Source: Marivita sp003149565 | GTDB taxonomy: Bacteria; Pseudomonadota; Alphaproteobacteria; Rhodobacterales; Rhodobacteraceae | Assembly (NCBI RefSeq): GCF_965216415.1 | Contig: NZ_CBDCFU010000002.1 | Strand: one strand, 5' to 3' | Length of the DNA: 64,000 nt | Notes under the pieces: generated by a model | What the model was told of the DNA's origin: nothing | What the model saw: only the letters and a program-made list of their open reading frames with translations | Databases searched by the model: none | In this document: positions 34,467 through 44,095 of the stretch, in pieces | Layout of the letters: the number at the start of each line of letters is the position of its first letter | Numbering within the stretch: the stretch's first letter is position 1 | Program-made: the position numbers and the translations under genes

Positions 34467-36230
34467 ATGCTCCAAGATGCTTTGAATAAAGAAAAAACTC
34501 CTGCGCTGAGTCGCGCGCTCGCGGCCAAAGTGAGTGAAATCTATCCGGATTTGGATGCCGATATTCTCGCCTCCCAAGTGATCAGCGCTTTTTGGCCTGA
34601 AGGTACACAACGTCGAAAGCGGGGCCGCCGGCCGGGTAATGCGCTTTGGTCTCAAAGCGATGCCCTGCTGATCACATATGGAAATTCCATCGTCGATGGT
34701 GCGCACAAACCGCTCGACCTTCTAAACGATTTTCTTCGCCGCTATCTGAAAGGTGTGGTGGATGGTGTGCACATCCTGCCTTTCTTTCCTTTTACATCCG
34801 ATGACGGATTTGCAGTTACGGATTATTTGGCGGTGAACCCACAATTGGGCGACTGGCCCGATATCAATCGCATCGCAAGCGAGTTTAAACTGACGTCGGA
34901 TTTGGTCCTTAACCATGTCTCGAGCCAAGGAACGTGGTTCAACGCGTATCGGCAGGGTCAGCCACCCTATGATACATTTTTCTTCGAGGCTGATCCCTCT
35001 GATGATTTGAGCATGGTGGTGCGCCCGAGAACCACACCGCTCCTGCAAAAGGTGGATACAAAGCATGGGTCGCGCCATGTTTGGTGCACCTTCAGTCATG
35101 ATCAGATTGACCTAGACTTTCGCAATCCGGATGTCTTGCTCGAATTCCTGCGGATTATTCGAACGCACATTGACAACGGTGTTCAGATCATACGGCTCGA
35201 CGCTGTGGCGTTTCTTTGGAAGGAGGTCGGTTCGCCGTCCATTCACCTGCCGCAGACCCATGCAATCGTCAAACTGATCAGGCTTCTGTGCGATTATGCC
35301 ATCGAACCTATTGTTCTGCTGACTGAGACAAACGTTCCGAAAGCTGAAAACCTGAGTTACTTTGGAAAACGTGATGAAGCCCATGTCATCTACAATTTTC
35401 CGCTGCCGCCACTCATCCTGCATGCTCTTCTTTCGGGGAGCGCCGAAAAACTTGACAAGTGGCAGAGGTCCATGCCGCCTGCGCCACTTGGCTGCGCCTA
35501 CCTGAATTTCACGGCAAGCCATGATGGCATCGGAATGCGGCCCGCGGAGGGCCTCCTGTCCGCGGAAGACCAAGAGGCGATGATCAGGTCAGTCAAAGCC
35601 GCAGGTGGTTTGGTCTCGATGCGGGCTTTGCCTGATGGCGGTGAAGCGCCTTATGAACTGAATACAACTTATTTCGCGGCGCTTGGCCGCACGTTTGCAG
35701 GGCCGGACGCGCATCATGTCGAGCGGTTTCTCTGTTCGCAGACCATCGTCATGTCTCTCGAAGGCATACCGGCGTTCTACATTCACTCAATGCTGGCAAC
35801 ACCCAACGACACCGAAGCTGTCGAGCGGCGAGGAATGAACAGAGCCATCAATCGCCATCGCTGGGACTATGATGTTCTTCAGTCGCATCTTGCGGATGAA
35901 AGTACGGTGCATGCACGCGTTCTGCAGGGCTTGAAGCAGCGGTTGAAAATTCGGCAAGTGCAACCCGCCTTCCATCCCAATGCGACCCAGTTCACTGTCA
36001 ACACCGGAGACACACGCGTGTTTGGTATCTGGCGGCAGAGCTTGGATCGGCACCAATCCATCTTTGCTTTGCACAATGTCAGCAAGGACGTTGTTATGCT
36101 TCCTGTGAGCACCTTGAATCTCATCGCAGATGAGGAATGGCGTGATCTGTTGTCAGGAGATGTGATCCTTGACGAAGATATCGTTCTGGCACCTTATCAG
36201 TGTCGTTGGATCAGCAACGCACATCATTGA
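34467..36230 (+). CDS. GH13_18 alpha-glucosyl phosphorylase, probably glucosylglycerate phosphorylase
   Basis: The 587-residue enzyme has the sucrose-phosphorylase-type (GH13_18) barrel with all three catalytic acids: nucleophile D in IIRLDAVAFLWKE (about residue 245), acid/base E in VLLTETNVP (about 290), and the stabilising D in NFTASHDGIGMRPAEGLL (about 350). The N-terminal VDGVHILPFFPFTSDDGFAV is also typical. Members act on sucrose, glucosylglycerol or glucosylglycerate. Its 3' end overlaps that of gpgS on the opposite strand by seven bases, so glucosylglycerate is the most likely substrate. It would release glucose 1-phosphate and glycerate. Confidence 0.8.
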   Translation: MLQDALNKEKTPALSRALAAKVSEIYPDLDADILASQVISAFWPEGTQRRKRGRRPGNALWSQSDALLITYGNSIVDGAHKPLDLLNDFLRRYLKGVVDGVHILPFFPFTSDDGFAVTDYLAVNPQLGDWPDINRIASEFKLTSDLVLNHVSSQGTWFNAYRQGQPPYDTFFFEADPSDDLSMVVRPRTTPLLQKVDTKHGSRHVWCTFSHDQIDLDFRNPDVLLEFLRIIRTHIDNGVQIIRLDAVAFLWKEVGSPSIHLPQTHAIVKLIRLLCDYAIEPIVLLTETNVPKAENLSYFGKRDEAHVIYNFPLPPLILHALLSGSAEKLDKWQRSMPPAPLGCAYLNFTASHDGIGMRPAEGLLSAEDQEAMIRSVKAAGGLVSMRALPDGGEAPYELNTTYFAALGRTFAGPDAHHVERFLCSQTIVMSLEGIPAFYIHSMLATPNDTEAVERRGMNRAINRHRWDYDVLQSHLADESTVHARVLQGLKQRLKIRQVQPAFHPNATQFTVNTGDTRVFGIWRQSLDRHQSIFALHNVSKDVVMLPVSTLNLIADEEWRDLLSGDVILDEDIVLAPYQCRWISNAHH

Positions 36231-37444
36231 TACTCTTGCGCGTCTGCCTGCGCTGCCGACTGCATGTCCCGTAGAAATGCGGGGTCTGCGGCATGTACTC
36301 GGTTCCAGGTGGCGATAAACGGAGTTTCATGCGGATTGTCGAGGAAGGTCTGACCTGCGCGCATGATGTTTTCGGCAAATAATTCGATTGAAGCTTCTTC
36401 GGAGTGCCTGTCGACTGAAAGGCCATTCATTTGTGCATCGCTGTAATACGCGTCCAAGAGGTCGAGTGCGCTTCGGTAATATGTGGCTTTGAGCGTACGG
36501 AACACATTGGTCGTGAAGATCGTGCCGTCGGCGGCCAGCTTGCGGAAGATTGCTTTGCAGATATCGGTCGACATACGGTTCAAGCCGGTTGCCGCATCTT
36601 CTGGGCTGAGCGCCTGGTGCTTGTGGTCATAGGCATCTGCAATCTCGACCTGACAGACCGCTTTGGGGGCGAGGTTGCGCCAGGCTTCGGACAGAACGCC
36701 AATCTCCAATCCCCAGTCAGACGGTATTCTGAGATCGGGAAGGATATTGGTGCGCATCGCAAATTCACCGGACAGGGGGTAGCGAAAGCTGCGGAGGTAA
36801 TCTAGGTAGTCGCGATCACCTACGACCCGTTTTAGAGCAATCAGCAGAGGACTCACTAAGAGGCGAGTCACACGGCCGTTCAGTTTGTCCGCGCCAATGC
36901 GTGCGTAATATCCTTTTGCCACCTGATAGGGAAAGGTGGGGTTCGCGACAGGGTAAATGAGGCGCGCGAGCAATTCGTTGGTGTATGTGAGGATATCACA
37001 ATCGTGGATCGCCATGACGGCGCTGTCCTGACAGCCAATCAGGTAGCCGATGGATGTCCAGACATTCTTGCCTTTGCCTTGCTCTGCAGGCGATAGACCC
37101 ATCTGTTCCAAGCGATTGCCCAAAGCCAACATCCGCGGACTGTCATTCCAGATGACGATGTGGTTTTGGTTCAATCCCTCGAAAAACTGCTTCGCATGCC
37201 GAAACTGCTCTTCATTTGCCCGGTCCAAGCCCACAATCACCCTGTGTAGGTAAGTGACCCGTGACAGCTCAAAGAGGATGTTCGGCATGGCCTCCGTTTC
37301 CAGCTCTGAATAGAGGCATGGCAAAATCAGCGACATTTTTCGTGTTTGCGCAAATGTCTCAAGCTCGTAGGTCATTTCCTGGAGCGAACGTGTCCTCAGG
37401 TTGTGCAGGGTGGCGATGTTTCCGTTCTGATGAAAATCAACCAT
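36224..37444 (-). CDS. gpgS: Glucosyl-3-phosphoglycerate synthase (GT81 family)
   Basis: The start is the ATG at 37444 (MVDFHQNGNIATLHN, 406 residues). It overlaps the stop of the phosphatase gene by eight bases. The protein shows the NDP-sugar transferase features SLILPCLYSELETEAMPNIL, the acidic D-C-D motif in MAIHDCDILTYTN (about residue 165), and the family segment IPSDWGLEIGVLSEAWRNLA. It transfers glucose from an NDP-glucose to 3-phosphoglycerate, the committed step to the compatible solute glucosylglycerate. Its partner phosphatase is next to it. Mannosyl-type transferases resemble it, so the sugar is less certain. Confidence 0.82.
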   Translation of the reverse strand: MVDFHQNGNIATLHNLRTRSLQEMTYELETFAQTRKMSLILPCLYSELETEAMPNILFELSRVTYLHRVIVGLDRANEEQFRHAKQFFEGLNQNHIVIWNDSPRMLALGNRLEQMGLSPAEQGKGKNVWTSIGYLIGCQDSAVMAIHDCDILTYTNELLARLIYPVANPTFPYQVAKGYYARIGADKLNGRVTRLLVSPLLIALKRVVGDRDYLDYLRSFRYPLSGEFAMRTNILPDLRIPSDWGLEIGVLSEAWRNLAPKAVCQVEIADAYDHKHQALSPEDAATGLNRMSTDICKAIFRKLAADGTIFTTNVFRTLKATYYRSALDLLDAYYSDAQMNGLSVDRHSEEASIELFAENIMRAGQTFLDNPHETPFIATWNRVHAADPAFLRDMQSAAQADAQEYQ

Positions 37445-38237
37445 TGAGCGTTTGTCCTTCTGCAAAACCAAGTCTGTCTAGAATACCGTGCACCGCATCA
37501 TTCCATCCAGCAGGGCCTGGGGCATCTGTGCGTATTATTCGGCCTTCTTTCTCACCTCGTAGCAACGGTGGTGTAGGCCGATGGCGGTTGGCTACGATCA
37601 CACCCATATCCGCATTTTCAAGCATTGCGAAATCATTGGGCGCGTCACCTAATGCCAGTGTGATCTCTGCGTGTAATGCGTCGATTACGGTTTGCATCGC
37701 GTCTGCTTTTGTCTGTCCGAAAGACAGTGTCAGAAACCTGCCGCCGTGCTGAGCCATGAGGCTTTCCTCAGCCAGCGCTGATGTAAACTTTGCAAGAGCT
37801 TTGTCGCTGCCAGACCAAATGCCCGGCTCGGAGTACCCGCGCGCCTTGGCGCGCTGGGCGGCTTCTTTCGGTAAACCTGTGAGCGTCGATATCTCTTCGA
37901 CCGTCATGTCTCCGAACCCGTGGAACGCCTGCCTGAGTTCGCGCGGCAGTCGATCCAACGCCTTGCGCAAATCCGAATAAGTTTCCACCGGATTGGCATC
38001 GGGCAGGCCAATTACACCGGCACCGTTTTCAACGATGGCTGGCCAATGCCCAAGGCCCATGTCGTCTTGAAGGACTTTCATTTCACATGCGGTCTTGCTG
38101 CTTGTGAGGACAACAGGGATACGAAGTGCAGCCAGCCGTTTCAAAGCCGACTGAGCCGGTTTCCAAGCGTACGTCTCATGATCCAAAAGCGTCCCGTCGA
38201 GATCGGAAAAGAGTACGAGCTTTGGAGGATTCTTCAT
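37437..38237 (-). CDS. Glucosyl/mannosyl-3-phosphoglycerate phosphatase (HAD IIB)
   Basis: The 266-residue enzyme is of HAD type IIB (MpgP/GpgP-like). It has the nucleophile motif LFSDLDGTLLDH at the N-terminus, motif II in PVVLTSSKTACE, the cap insertion in the middle, and motif IV LGDAPNDFAMLENAD near residue 200. It would remove the 3-phosphate from glucosyl-3-phosphoglycerate to give glucosylglycerate. It is the first gene of the gpgP-gpgS pair on this strand. The mannosyl version belongs to the same family, so the sugar preference is not proved. Confidence 0.85.
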   Translation of the reverse strand: MKNPPKLVLFSDLDGTLLDHETYAWKPAQSALKRLAALRIPVVLTSSKTACEMKVLQDDMGLGHWPAIVENGAGVIGLPDANPVETYSDLRKALDRLPRELRQAFHGFGDMTVEEISTLTGLPKEAAQRAKARGYSEPGIWSGSDKALAKFTSALAEESLMAQHGGRFLTLSFGQTKADAMQTVIDALHAEITLALGDAPNDFAMLENADMGVIVANRHRPTPPLLRGEKEGRIIRTDAPGPAGWNDAVHGILDRLGFAEGQTLNG

Positions 38238-38422
38238 GCCTCGATTGTCGGCCGCTCATGCTGTGTGCTCAAGCCGAAAACGTCGTAAGGCTGTGAGCAA
38301 TTGCAAAAGGCGCATGTGCATATACGGTGAAAGGCATCAAGACCGGACCGGCGATCCGCAATAGAATGGTACATCTGGCGACCAAACCTTACTGAGAACC
38401 AACGGTCAGTGACGGGGCATGA

Positions 38423-39688
38423 TTATCGATTGCTAAACCGCAATGGTCTGTAGTGCGAAAGGTCAATATTGGCCGAAGTCTGTGTAACGATATCCGCGAC
38501 AATGCGGCCGGTTTTCGGGGCCATCATCAAACCATAGTGGCTGTGTCCGAAGGCGGTGATGAGATCGGGAAAGCCCTCAATTTCACCGATACACGGAAGG
38601 CTGTCGGGCAAGCTCGGACGTTGACCGGGCCACGTATTGACGTCTGTTGTGCGCATGTCTGGCACCAATTTCTTTGCCAATTCGGCCAGACCTCGCGCGC
38701 GGCTGGGGTTGGGTTCGGCGTCCAGACCCGCAAACTCGGCTGTTCCTGCAACGCGGAGGCCCTCTTCCATGGAAGAGGCGACAAACTTCATATCCACGTC
38801 CATGACGGAATGCGTCAAGCTAACGCCGGGGTCGGCAAATGAAACGTGGTATCCACGCTCAGCCTCAAGCGGAATGCGAATGCCAAGTGGCTTCAGCAAT
38901 TTGGCCGACCATACCCCCATCGCCACGACAAGTTTCGGCGTCCAGGTTTGATCGTTGTCGGTCTGGTAAATCCAGCCGCCATTTTCGTCTCTGTGAAGTG
39001 CGACGATATTCTTGCGCAGCACCTCGCCGCCTGCAGCGGCAAACTTTTGTGCGAGAACGGTGCCCAATCTGCCCGGCGATGTGACCCGCGCCTGTCCCTT
39101 CAGGAGAATGGCGGCTTTGAGATCGTGACTGAGCGCGGGTTCTAGGTCACGCAACTCTGAAGTTCCAATAGCTTCGATCTCGGCGCCTCGTCTGTAGCGC
39201 AAATCGTAGGCCAGCGATTTGGTATTGGCTGCCTCGACATTTCGAAATGCATGCACGTAATAGCTGTCACGCAGAAGGTTCTCGTGTCCCGTGCCATTGA
39301 GGAGTGTGCGGTACAATCCAACATTGTCGCGATTCAGTTGGTCCATTGCATCTGAAATTTGTTCGATCCGGCTCTTTCGACCAGCATATAGAAACTGCAC
39401 GGCCCAGGGCATGAGGCGTGGGAAGTAGCTGGGTCGCACGACCACAGGCCCGAGCGGATTCAGCAACCAGCCTGGAACATTTTTCCAGATACCAGGCATG
39501 GATTGCGGCACGACGGACCAAGGTGAAACGATTCCGGCATTGCCGAAGGATGTAGCCTGCCCGGGCGCGCCACGATCAACCAGCCGAACGCGCAGCCCCC
39601 TTTCCTGCAAGGCGAGCGCCGTGCAGATCCCGACGATGCCAGCGCCAAGAACGGTGACATCGACAGTTGCTGGCACAGCGATTGACAT
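38423..39688 (-). CDS. FAD-dependent oxidoreductase, D-amino-acid dehydrogenase (DadA) type
   Basis: The 421-residue flavoprotein starts with the dinucleotide fold VTVLGAGIVGICTALALQER (about residues 11-30) and has the family motif FGNAGIVSPWSVVP. Other DadA/DAO traits are KSLAYDLRYRRGAEIEAIGT and the C-terminal NTWPGQRPSLPDSLPCIGEI, followed by GHSHYGLMMAPKTGRIVADI. It removes electrons from the amine or secondary amine of an amino acid and feeds them to the respiratory chain. Its ATG overlaps the stop of the TRAP permease gene (ATGA), so it probably oxidises the compound that the TRAP system takes up. The substrate is unknown. Confidence 0.88.
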   Translation of the reverse strand: MSIAVPATVDVTVLGAGIVGICTALALQERGLRVRLVDRGAPGQATSFGNAGIVSPWSVVPQSMPGIWKNVPGWLLNPLGPVVVRPSYFPRLMPWAVQFLYAGRKSRIEQISDAMDQLNRDNVGLYRTLLNGTGHENLLRDSYYVHAFRNVEAANTKSLAYDLRYRRGAEIEAIGTSELRDLEPALSHDLKAAILLKGQARVTSPGRLGTVLAQKFAAAGGEVLRKNIVALHRDENGGWIYQTDNDQTWTPKLVVAMGVWSAKLLKPLGIRIPLEAERGYHVSFADPGVSLTHSVMDVDMKFVASSMEEGLRVAGTAEFAGLDAEPNPSRARGLAELAKKLVPDMRTTDVNTWPGQRPSLPDSLPCIGEIEGFPDLITAFGHSHYGLMMAPKTGRIVADIVTQTSANIDLSHYRPLRFSNR

Positions 39689-41904
39689 CAGGCTGTGGCT
39701 TCACGCTTCAAACCGGCCAGTTGCTGCAGTCCAACCGGAGCCATAACGAGCAATGCAACCAAATCGGATTCAAGGCTTGGTGCCACCAAGAGCAGTCCCC
39801 CGATTGCCATTAGCAGTCTCCACAGTCCCCGAAGTGGCGCTAGGAAAAATGCAGAAACTGCTGTTGCAATGGCGAACACACCCAGAGCGCAGGTCGTGGT
39901 GACCTGAAGGAAACTTATAAGTGTGAAATGCTCTTCCAAAACGATCAGCATCGTTGGTGCGTAGACAAAAACCATTGGCACCATCAGCTTGCCCAATCCC
40001 AGTGTGAACGCGTTTAATCCAGTCCGGAATGGGTTAGAGCCAGCAATTCCTGCTGCGGCATAGGCGGACGCACAAACGGGTGGTGTGATCTCGGAAATAA
40101 CCCCGTAGTAGAGCACAAACATATGGGTTGCCAACGGTGGGACACCAAGTTGGCTCAGAGCGGGCGTGGCGACAGCGACCAACATGATATAGAGCGCGGT
40201 CGTTGGCAGGCCGGCGCCCATTAGAATACAGGCCATTGCGATAAGCATGAGCGACACAAATTGCTGAATCGAGGATTGGTCAAACATCGCGAGCGACGTC
40301 CAATCCAATAGAGGGGCAAGAGTAATGGCAATATCAGCGGCACCGCCGGTAACCATGAAGCCCAACCGGAAGCCCACGCCTGTGGTGTTGATCACGCCGA
40401 CGACAATGCCCACGGCGGCCGATGCGGCGCCAACCGCCAGAGCGTATTGCACCCCAACGTGAAAACTATCGAACAGGTCGCGAAAGCTCTGCCGTTCGTT
40501 GCGATGAAGTGTGCCAACAAGTGTCAGACCTGCCAGAATGCCAGCGATTGTCGGGCTGTACCCTTCTCCGGAATACGGTGAGGCCTTCCAGAATACGAAT
40601 CCGAGAAATGCAAGCGGTACGACGAGTGTTGCCGGTTTGTCGAAGGCGCAGAAACCCACAATTATGCATAGGATCAAACCAACAAAAGCGGCCATATTGG
40701 GTGAGTAACCCGAGAACAGTATGATCAGCAGGGCAATCAGGGGAATAATGGTGAACCACCCATCCTTCCAGACCTGCACAACTTTTGGGAGCTCTTCCTT
40801 TGGATAGGCGTGCAATCCGAGCTTTTTGGCAGTGAAATGCACAATGGACAGAACACCGATATAGTGCATCAGAGCGGGCACGATCGCGGCGATGACGATG
40901 GTGGTGTAGGGCACCTCGAGGTATTCCGCCATCAGGAAGGATGCGGCCCCCATGATCGGTGGTGTGATTTGACCTCCAGCCGAAGAGGCCGCCTCAACGC
41001 CGCCGGCAAAATGGCCCGGATACCCCATCTTCTTCATATTCGGGATGGTCAATGACCCGGTTGAAACTGTGTTTGCGATCGAGCTGCCGGAGATGGTTCC
41101 AAAAAATGCAGATGACACAACGGACACTTTTGCCGGGCCGCCTGTATAGCGCCCGGCGAGGATCATGGCGTTATCAACAAAGAACTGTCCAAGACCCATC
41201 CGTTGAGCGACCACGCCAAATAGTACGAAGTGGAACACGACCGTCGACACCACCCATAGTGTCACGCCGAAGATGCCCTCGGACGGGAAGTACATGTTGT
41301 TGACGAACTGATGCCAATCCACGCCGGGATGTTTTAGAATTTGTGCCGGCATGTATGGCCCAAAAAGGGCATAGGACATGAATACAAGAATGATGAGCGG
41401 TAGAACAAAACCGATGGTGCGTCGCGCTATCTCCAGGGTTGTAAGGATTAAAACAGAGCCAAAGAAAACGTCCAGAGACGACGGGTTCCCCTGGCGTAAG
41501 GCTTGTTCATCCAACTCGAACCCAAAGCCTGAAAAGCCCCTCCAACTCACCCACAAGAACAGCGAAGCCGCAATGGCCAGCCCCGCTAGTATCCAGTCAT
41601 AAAGTGGTACGTTTCCCGGCGCCCACCAGCGTCCACCTTGGAAAGCCAGACTTTGAGATGTCTTGACCAACGGGAAGCCGACAAAAATGAAGAGGAACAG
41701 CCCTGCCAGATGGATACCCATATGCACGTGATCAACAGGCGTGCCGAAGCCCGCTGTCCACAGATGATAGAGTGCGAAGGCAATGGTAGCCCAATAAATC
41801 AGCCGTGTGAGTGCCGGGCCGTTGTCCCGCGTGTTGAGCGCTGTGTCATACTTCTTCTCAAGCTCCTCAAGCGCAACATTGTCGAGATGTGATTGCAGTG
41901 GCAT
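39688..41904 (-). CDS. TRAP transporter fused permease (DctQ/DctM fusion, TAXI type)
   Basis: The 738-residue protein joins the small and large TRAP permeases in one chain. It has an N-terminal four-helix segment (LTRLIYWATIAFALYHLWTA) and a large portion with the conserved SAFFGTISGSSIANTVSTGS, GQITPPIMGAASFLMAEYLE and YGVISEITPPVCASAYAAAG. This layout is used with TAXI receptors. It follows the TAXI gene after a strong terminator and is joined to the DadA-like gene by an ATGA overlap. Its ligand is unknown, though an amino acid or related compound fits the neighbouring oxidase. Confidence 0.92.
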   Translation of the reverse strand: MPLQSHLDNVALEELEKKYDTALNTRDNGPALTRLIYWATIAFALYHLWTAGFGTPVDHVHMGIHLAGLFLFIFVGFPLVKTSQSLAFQGGRWWAPGNVPLYDWILAGLAIAASLFLWVSWRGFSGFGFELDEQALRQGNPSSLDVFFGSVLILTTLEIARRTIGFVLPLIILVFMSYALFGPYMPAQILKHPGVDWHQFVNNMYFPSEGIFGVTLWVVSTVVFHFVLFGVVAQRMGLGQFFVDNAMILAGRYTGGPAKVSVVSSAFFGTISGSSIANTVSTGSLTIPNMKKMGYPGHFAGGVEAASSAGGQITPPIMGAASFLMAEYLEVPYTTIVIAAIVPALMHYIGVLSIVHFTAKKLGLHAYPKEELPKVVQVWKDGWFTIIPLIALLIILFSGYSPNMAAFVGLILCIIVGFCAFDKPATLVVPLAFLGFVFWKASPYSGEGYSPTIAGILAGLTLVGTLHRNERQSFRDLFDSFHVGVQYALAVGAASAAVGIVVGVINTTGVGFRLGFMVTGGAADIAITLAPLLDWTSLAMFDQSSIQQFVSLMLIAMACILMGAGLPTTALYIMLVAVATPALSQLGVPPLATHMFVLYYGVISEITPPVCASAYAAAGIAGSNPFRTGLNAFTLGLGKLMVPMVFVYAPTMLIVLEEHFTLISFLQVTTTCALGVFAIATAVSAFFLAPLRGLWRLLMAIGGLLLVAPSLESDLVALLVMAPVGLQQLAGLKREATA

Positions 41905-41966
41905 CGGCTGGGGCGTCCTTGCGAAAACGTGTTTTTAAGGGCGGCAGATCGAGCCGCATATAAAAA

Positions 41967-41996
41967 CGGCGGCACATTTGTTTGCATGTGCCGCCG
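41967..41996 (-). terminator. Strong hairpin terminator after the TAXI receptor gene
   Basis: CGGCGGCACAT (41967-41977) pairs perfectly with ATGTGCCGCCG (41986-41996) around an eight-base loop. On the minus strand it is followed by TTTTTA. It is a classical rho-independent terminator located between the receptor gene and the permease gene, so read-through, not free transcription, feeds the permease. Confidence 0.85.
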
Positions 41997-42009
41997 CTAG
42001 CAGATTTGG

Positions 42010-43020
42010 TTACTTCAAAAGTCCAACTTCGCGATAAAAGCGTTCTGCGCCCGGGTGAAGCGGAACCCCGATACCTTCGACACCGTCGAGTGCGGTCTCA
42101 AGAGTGATGACCTTGCCTTTCGGGTGGCCATTGTCGAGCAGCTTGCGCGCTGTGTCCGACCACATAGCCTTTGTCACACCGTAGATCAGATCTTCGTCAA
42201 CATTTGCGTTGGTGACAAAAATCCCGCTGACGGCAACGGTGTTCACATCATATGTCACGCCGGGATATGTCCCTGCCGGAATGGTCGAGGGAATGTAGTA
42301 TGGAACTGTGGCATTGGCCTGTGCCACTTCTTCATCGGTGAAGTTGTAAAGCTCCATGCCCTTGGTGTTATCAAGCTGGATCATGGCCGCCACCGGTGTA
42401 CCAGCTGCGTAGAAGTAGGCATCCAACTGACCGTCGGCCAAGCGTTCAGCCGATTGCGAGTTGTTCAGTTCTGCTTCGTCAATATTGTCACGGTTAACGC
42501 CATGATCACCAATGATCAGTTCCACGGCGATCTGGGTGCCAGAACCAGCCTGCGCGATACCAACTCGCTTGCCCTTCAGATCCGCCAATCCATTAAGCGA
42601 TCCACCCTTCGGAAGCACAAGGTGCAGGTCTTCCGGAAAAAGATTGGCAATCACCCGCAGGTCCGGTTTGGCGTTACCTTCGTACTTGCCGATGCCGTGA
42701 TAGGCAAAGTGAAGGGTGGCAGCGCCTGAGAGGCCCGCTTCCATCTGGCCTGCTTGAATCGCGTTTACATTGTGCGCGCTTGCATTGGTCGATTGCGCGA
42801 TTGCGACAAGACCCGGCACGCCACAGTTTCCGCCCTCTTCACAGGCACGGCTGCCTGGTGGGTTGGAAATAGCGTTCGCGATAATGCCGCCAATTGGGAA
42901 GTAGGTGCCGCCCGCACCTCCGGTGCCGATCCGAAAGAATGTCATGTCCTGAGCTATTGCCGCTCCGGCCATCATGGTGCAGGCCAACGCGGCCCCGGTG
43001 ATTTTTCCTACAAAGTTCAT
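42010..43020 (-). CDS. TAXI family TRAP transporter periplasmic receptor
   Basis: The 336-residue protein has a Sec signal peptide (MNFVGKITGAALACTMMAGA, cut near AIAQD) and the diagnostic start of the mature TAXI family, FFRIGTGGAGGTYFPIGGII. The family segments SLNGLADLKGKRVGIAQAGS and YGVTKAMWSD follow. It captures a substrate for the fused permease gene. It is divergent from the LysR gene with about 145 bases between the starts. A strong terminator lies after it. Confidence 0.9.
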   Translation of the reverse strand: MNFVGKITGAALACTMMAGAAIAQDMTFFRIGTGGAGGTYFPIGGIIANAISNPPGSRACEEGGNCGVPGLVAIAQSTNASAHNVNAIQAGQMEAGLSGAATLHFAYHGIGKYEGNAKPDLRVIANLFPEDLHLVLPKGGSLNGLADLKGKRVGIAQAGSGTQIAVELIIGDHGVNRDNIDEAELNNSQSAERLADGQLDAYFYAAGTPVAAMIQLDNTKGMELYNFTDEEVAQANATVPYYIPSTIPAGTYPGVTYDVNTVAVSGIFVTNANVDEDLIYGVTKAMWSDTARKLLDNGHPKGKVITLETALDGVEGIGVPLHPGAERFYREVGLLK

Positions 43021-43165
43021 GCGTGTTGTCTCCCTGTTGTACTGCGCCCGTTTGAGCAGACGTCTTCAACGCAAATTCGCGGTTCAAAGTTGGAACGGAA
43101 ATTGGATAAAAACAAACTCGAAATTGTATGTTATCTATAGAAAATGTTTATGATTTGGGGGCCGA

Positions 43166-44095
43166 ATGAACCTTCAGCAACTGGCGGTGTTTCGTGAAGT
43201 GATGAAAACTGGCTCTGTCAGTCAGGCCGCTCGCAATTTGCATCGAACGCAGCCTGCTGTCAGTGCTTCGCTCAAGGCGCTGGAGGAAAGCTTGAACATC
43301 AAGCTGTTCTACAGGGAAGGACGCAGTCTCGTTCCGGTTCCCGAAGCACATTACCTGCTGTCCGAGGCGTCTGAGGTCCTGGATCGCCTTAGCGCTGCAG
43401 AGCAGAATCTGACTGCACTTCGAGACCGCCGAACCGGGCGGCTGCGCATTGTCGCAATGCCTGGGCCGTCTTCGTACCTCCTTCCCGAGTTTATAAGTCG
43501 CTTTATCGAGGATCGACCCGATGTTCGCGTCACGGTTGCCACACGCAGTTCGCTGCAAGTGCGCAATCTGATTGCGTCACAAGGCTTTGATGTCGGATTC
43601 TGTGACTCTGAGGTTCTAGAGGAGCCGGATCGACTCCTTCTTAACGTAGACCTTTCTTGCAATTGTCTGTGCGCTGTGTCGTCTGATCATCCACTGGCAA
43701 AAAAGCAGGTCATCACCGCCAAGGATCTAGATGGTCATCCAATGGGTGCGCTGCAGCCAACCCATTCCACGTTTGAAAATACGCAGGCCGCGTTCGCCGA
43801 CGCGAATTCTGAATTTAATCTCCGCATAGATACGCAGTATTTTCTGCCGCTCTTCTCATATGTCGAAGCTCAGCAGATTTGTGCTGTGGTCGATGTCCTG
43901 AGTGCGATTTCATACCTACAAAGTCACGGTGACGCCGCTCGCATCACCTTCCGTCCGTTCGAGCCTGTGGTCCCGTTCGGTTATTCCATTCTGACACCGC
44001 ATCAAAGGCCACTCTCTCGCTTGGCAGATGAGTTTGTCGCCCAATGGAAAGGCTGGCTCACCGACAGCATCAAGAACACCGATTTCTCATCTTGA
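43166..44095 (+). CDS. LysR family transcriptional regulator
   Basis: The 309-residue protein has the typical N-terminal winged HTH (MNLQQLAVFREVMKTGSVSQ, then AARNLHRTQPAVSASLKALE). A LysR-type effector domain with IVAMPGPSSYLLPEFISRFI follows. It is divergent from the TAXI gene and is therefore likely to activate the TRAP/DadA operon in response to the substrate, the usual LysR arrangement. Its 3' end overlaps that of the gatZ-like gene by nine bases, tail to tail. Confidence 0.9.
   Translation: MNLQQLAVFREVMKTGSVSQAARNLHRTQPAVSASLKALEESLNIKLFYREGRSLVPVPEAHYLLSEASEVLDRLSAAEQNLTALRDRRTGRLRIVAMPGPSSYLLPEFISRFIEDRPDVRVTVATRSSLQVRNLIASQGFDVGFCDSEVLEEPDRLLLNVDLSCNCLCAVSSDHPLAKKQVITAKDLDGHPMGALQPTHSTFENTQAAFADANSEFNLRIDTQYFLPLFSYVEAQQICAVVDVLSAISYLQSHGDAARITFRPFEPVVPFGYSILTPHQRPLSRLADEFVAQWKGWLTDSIKNTDFSS

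Noticed and set aside
43021..43165. A LysR box in the TAXI/LysR divergent gap
   Set aside because: The gap is AT-rich with several weak T-N11-A matches, but none stands out enough to call.
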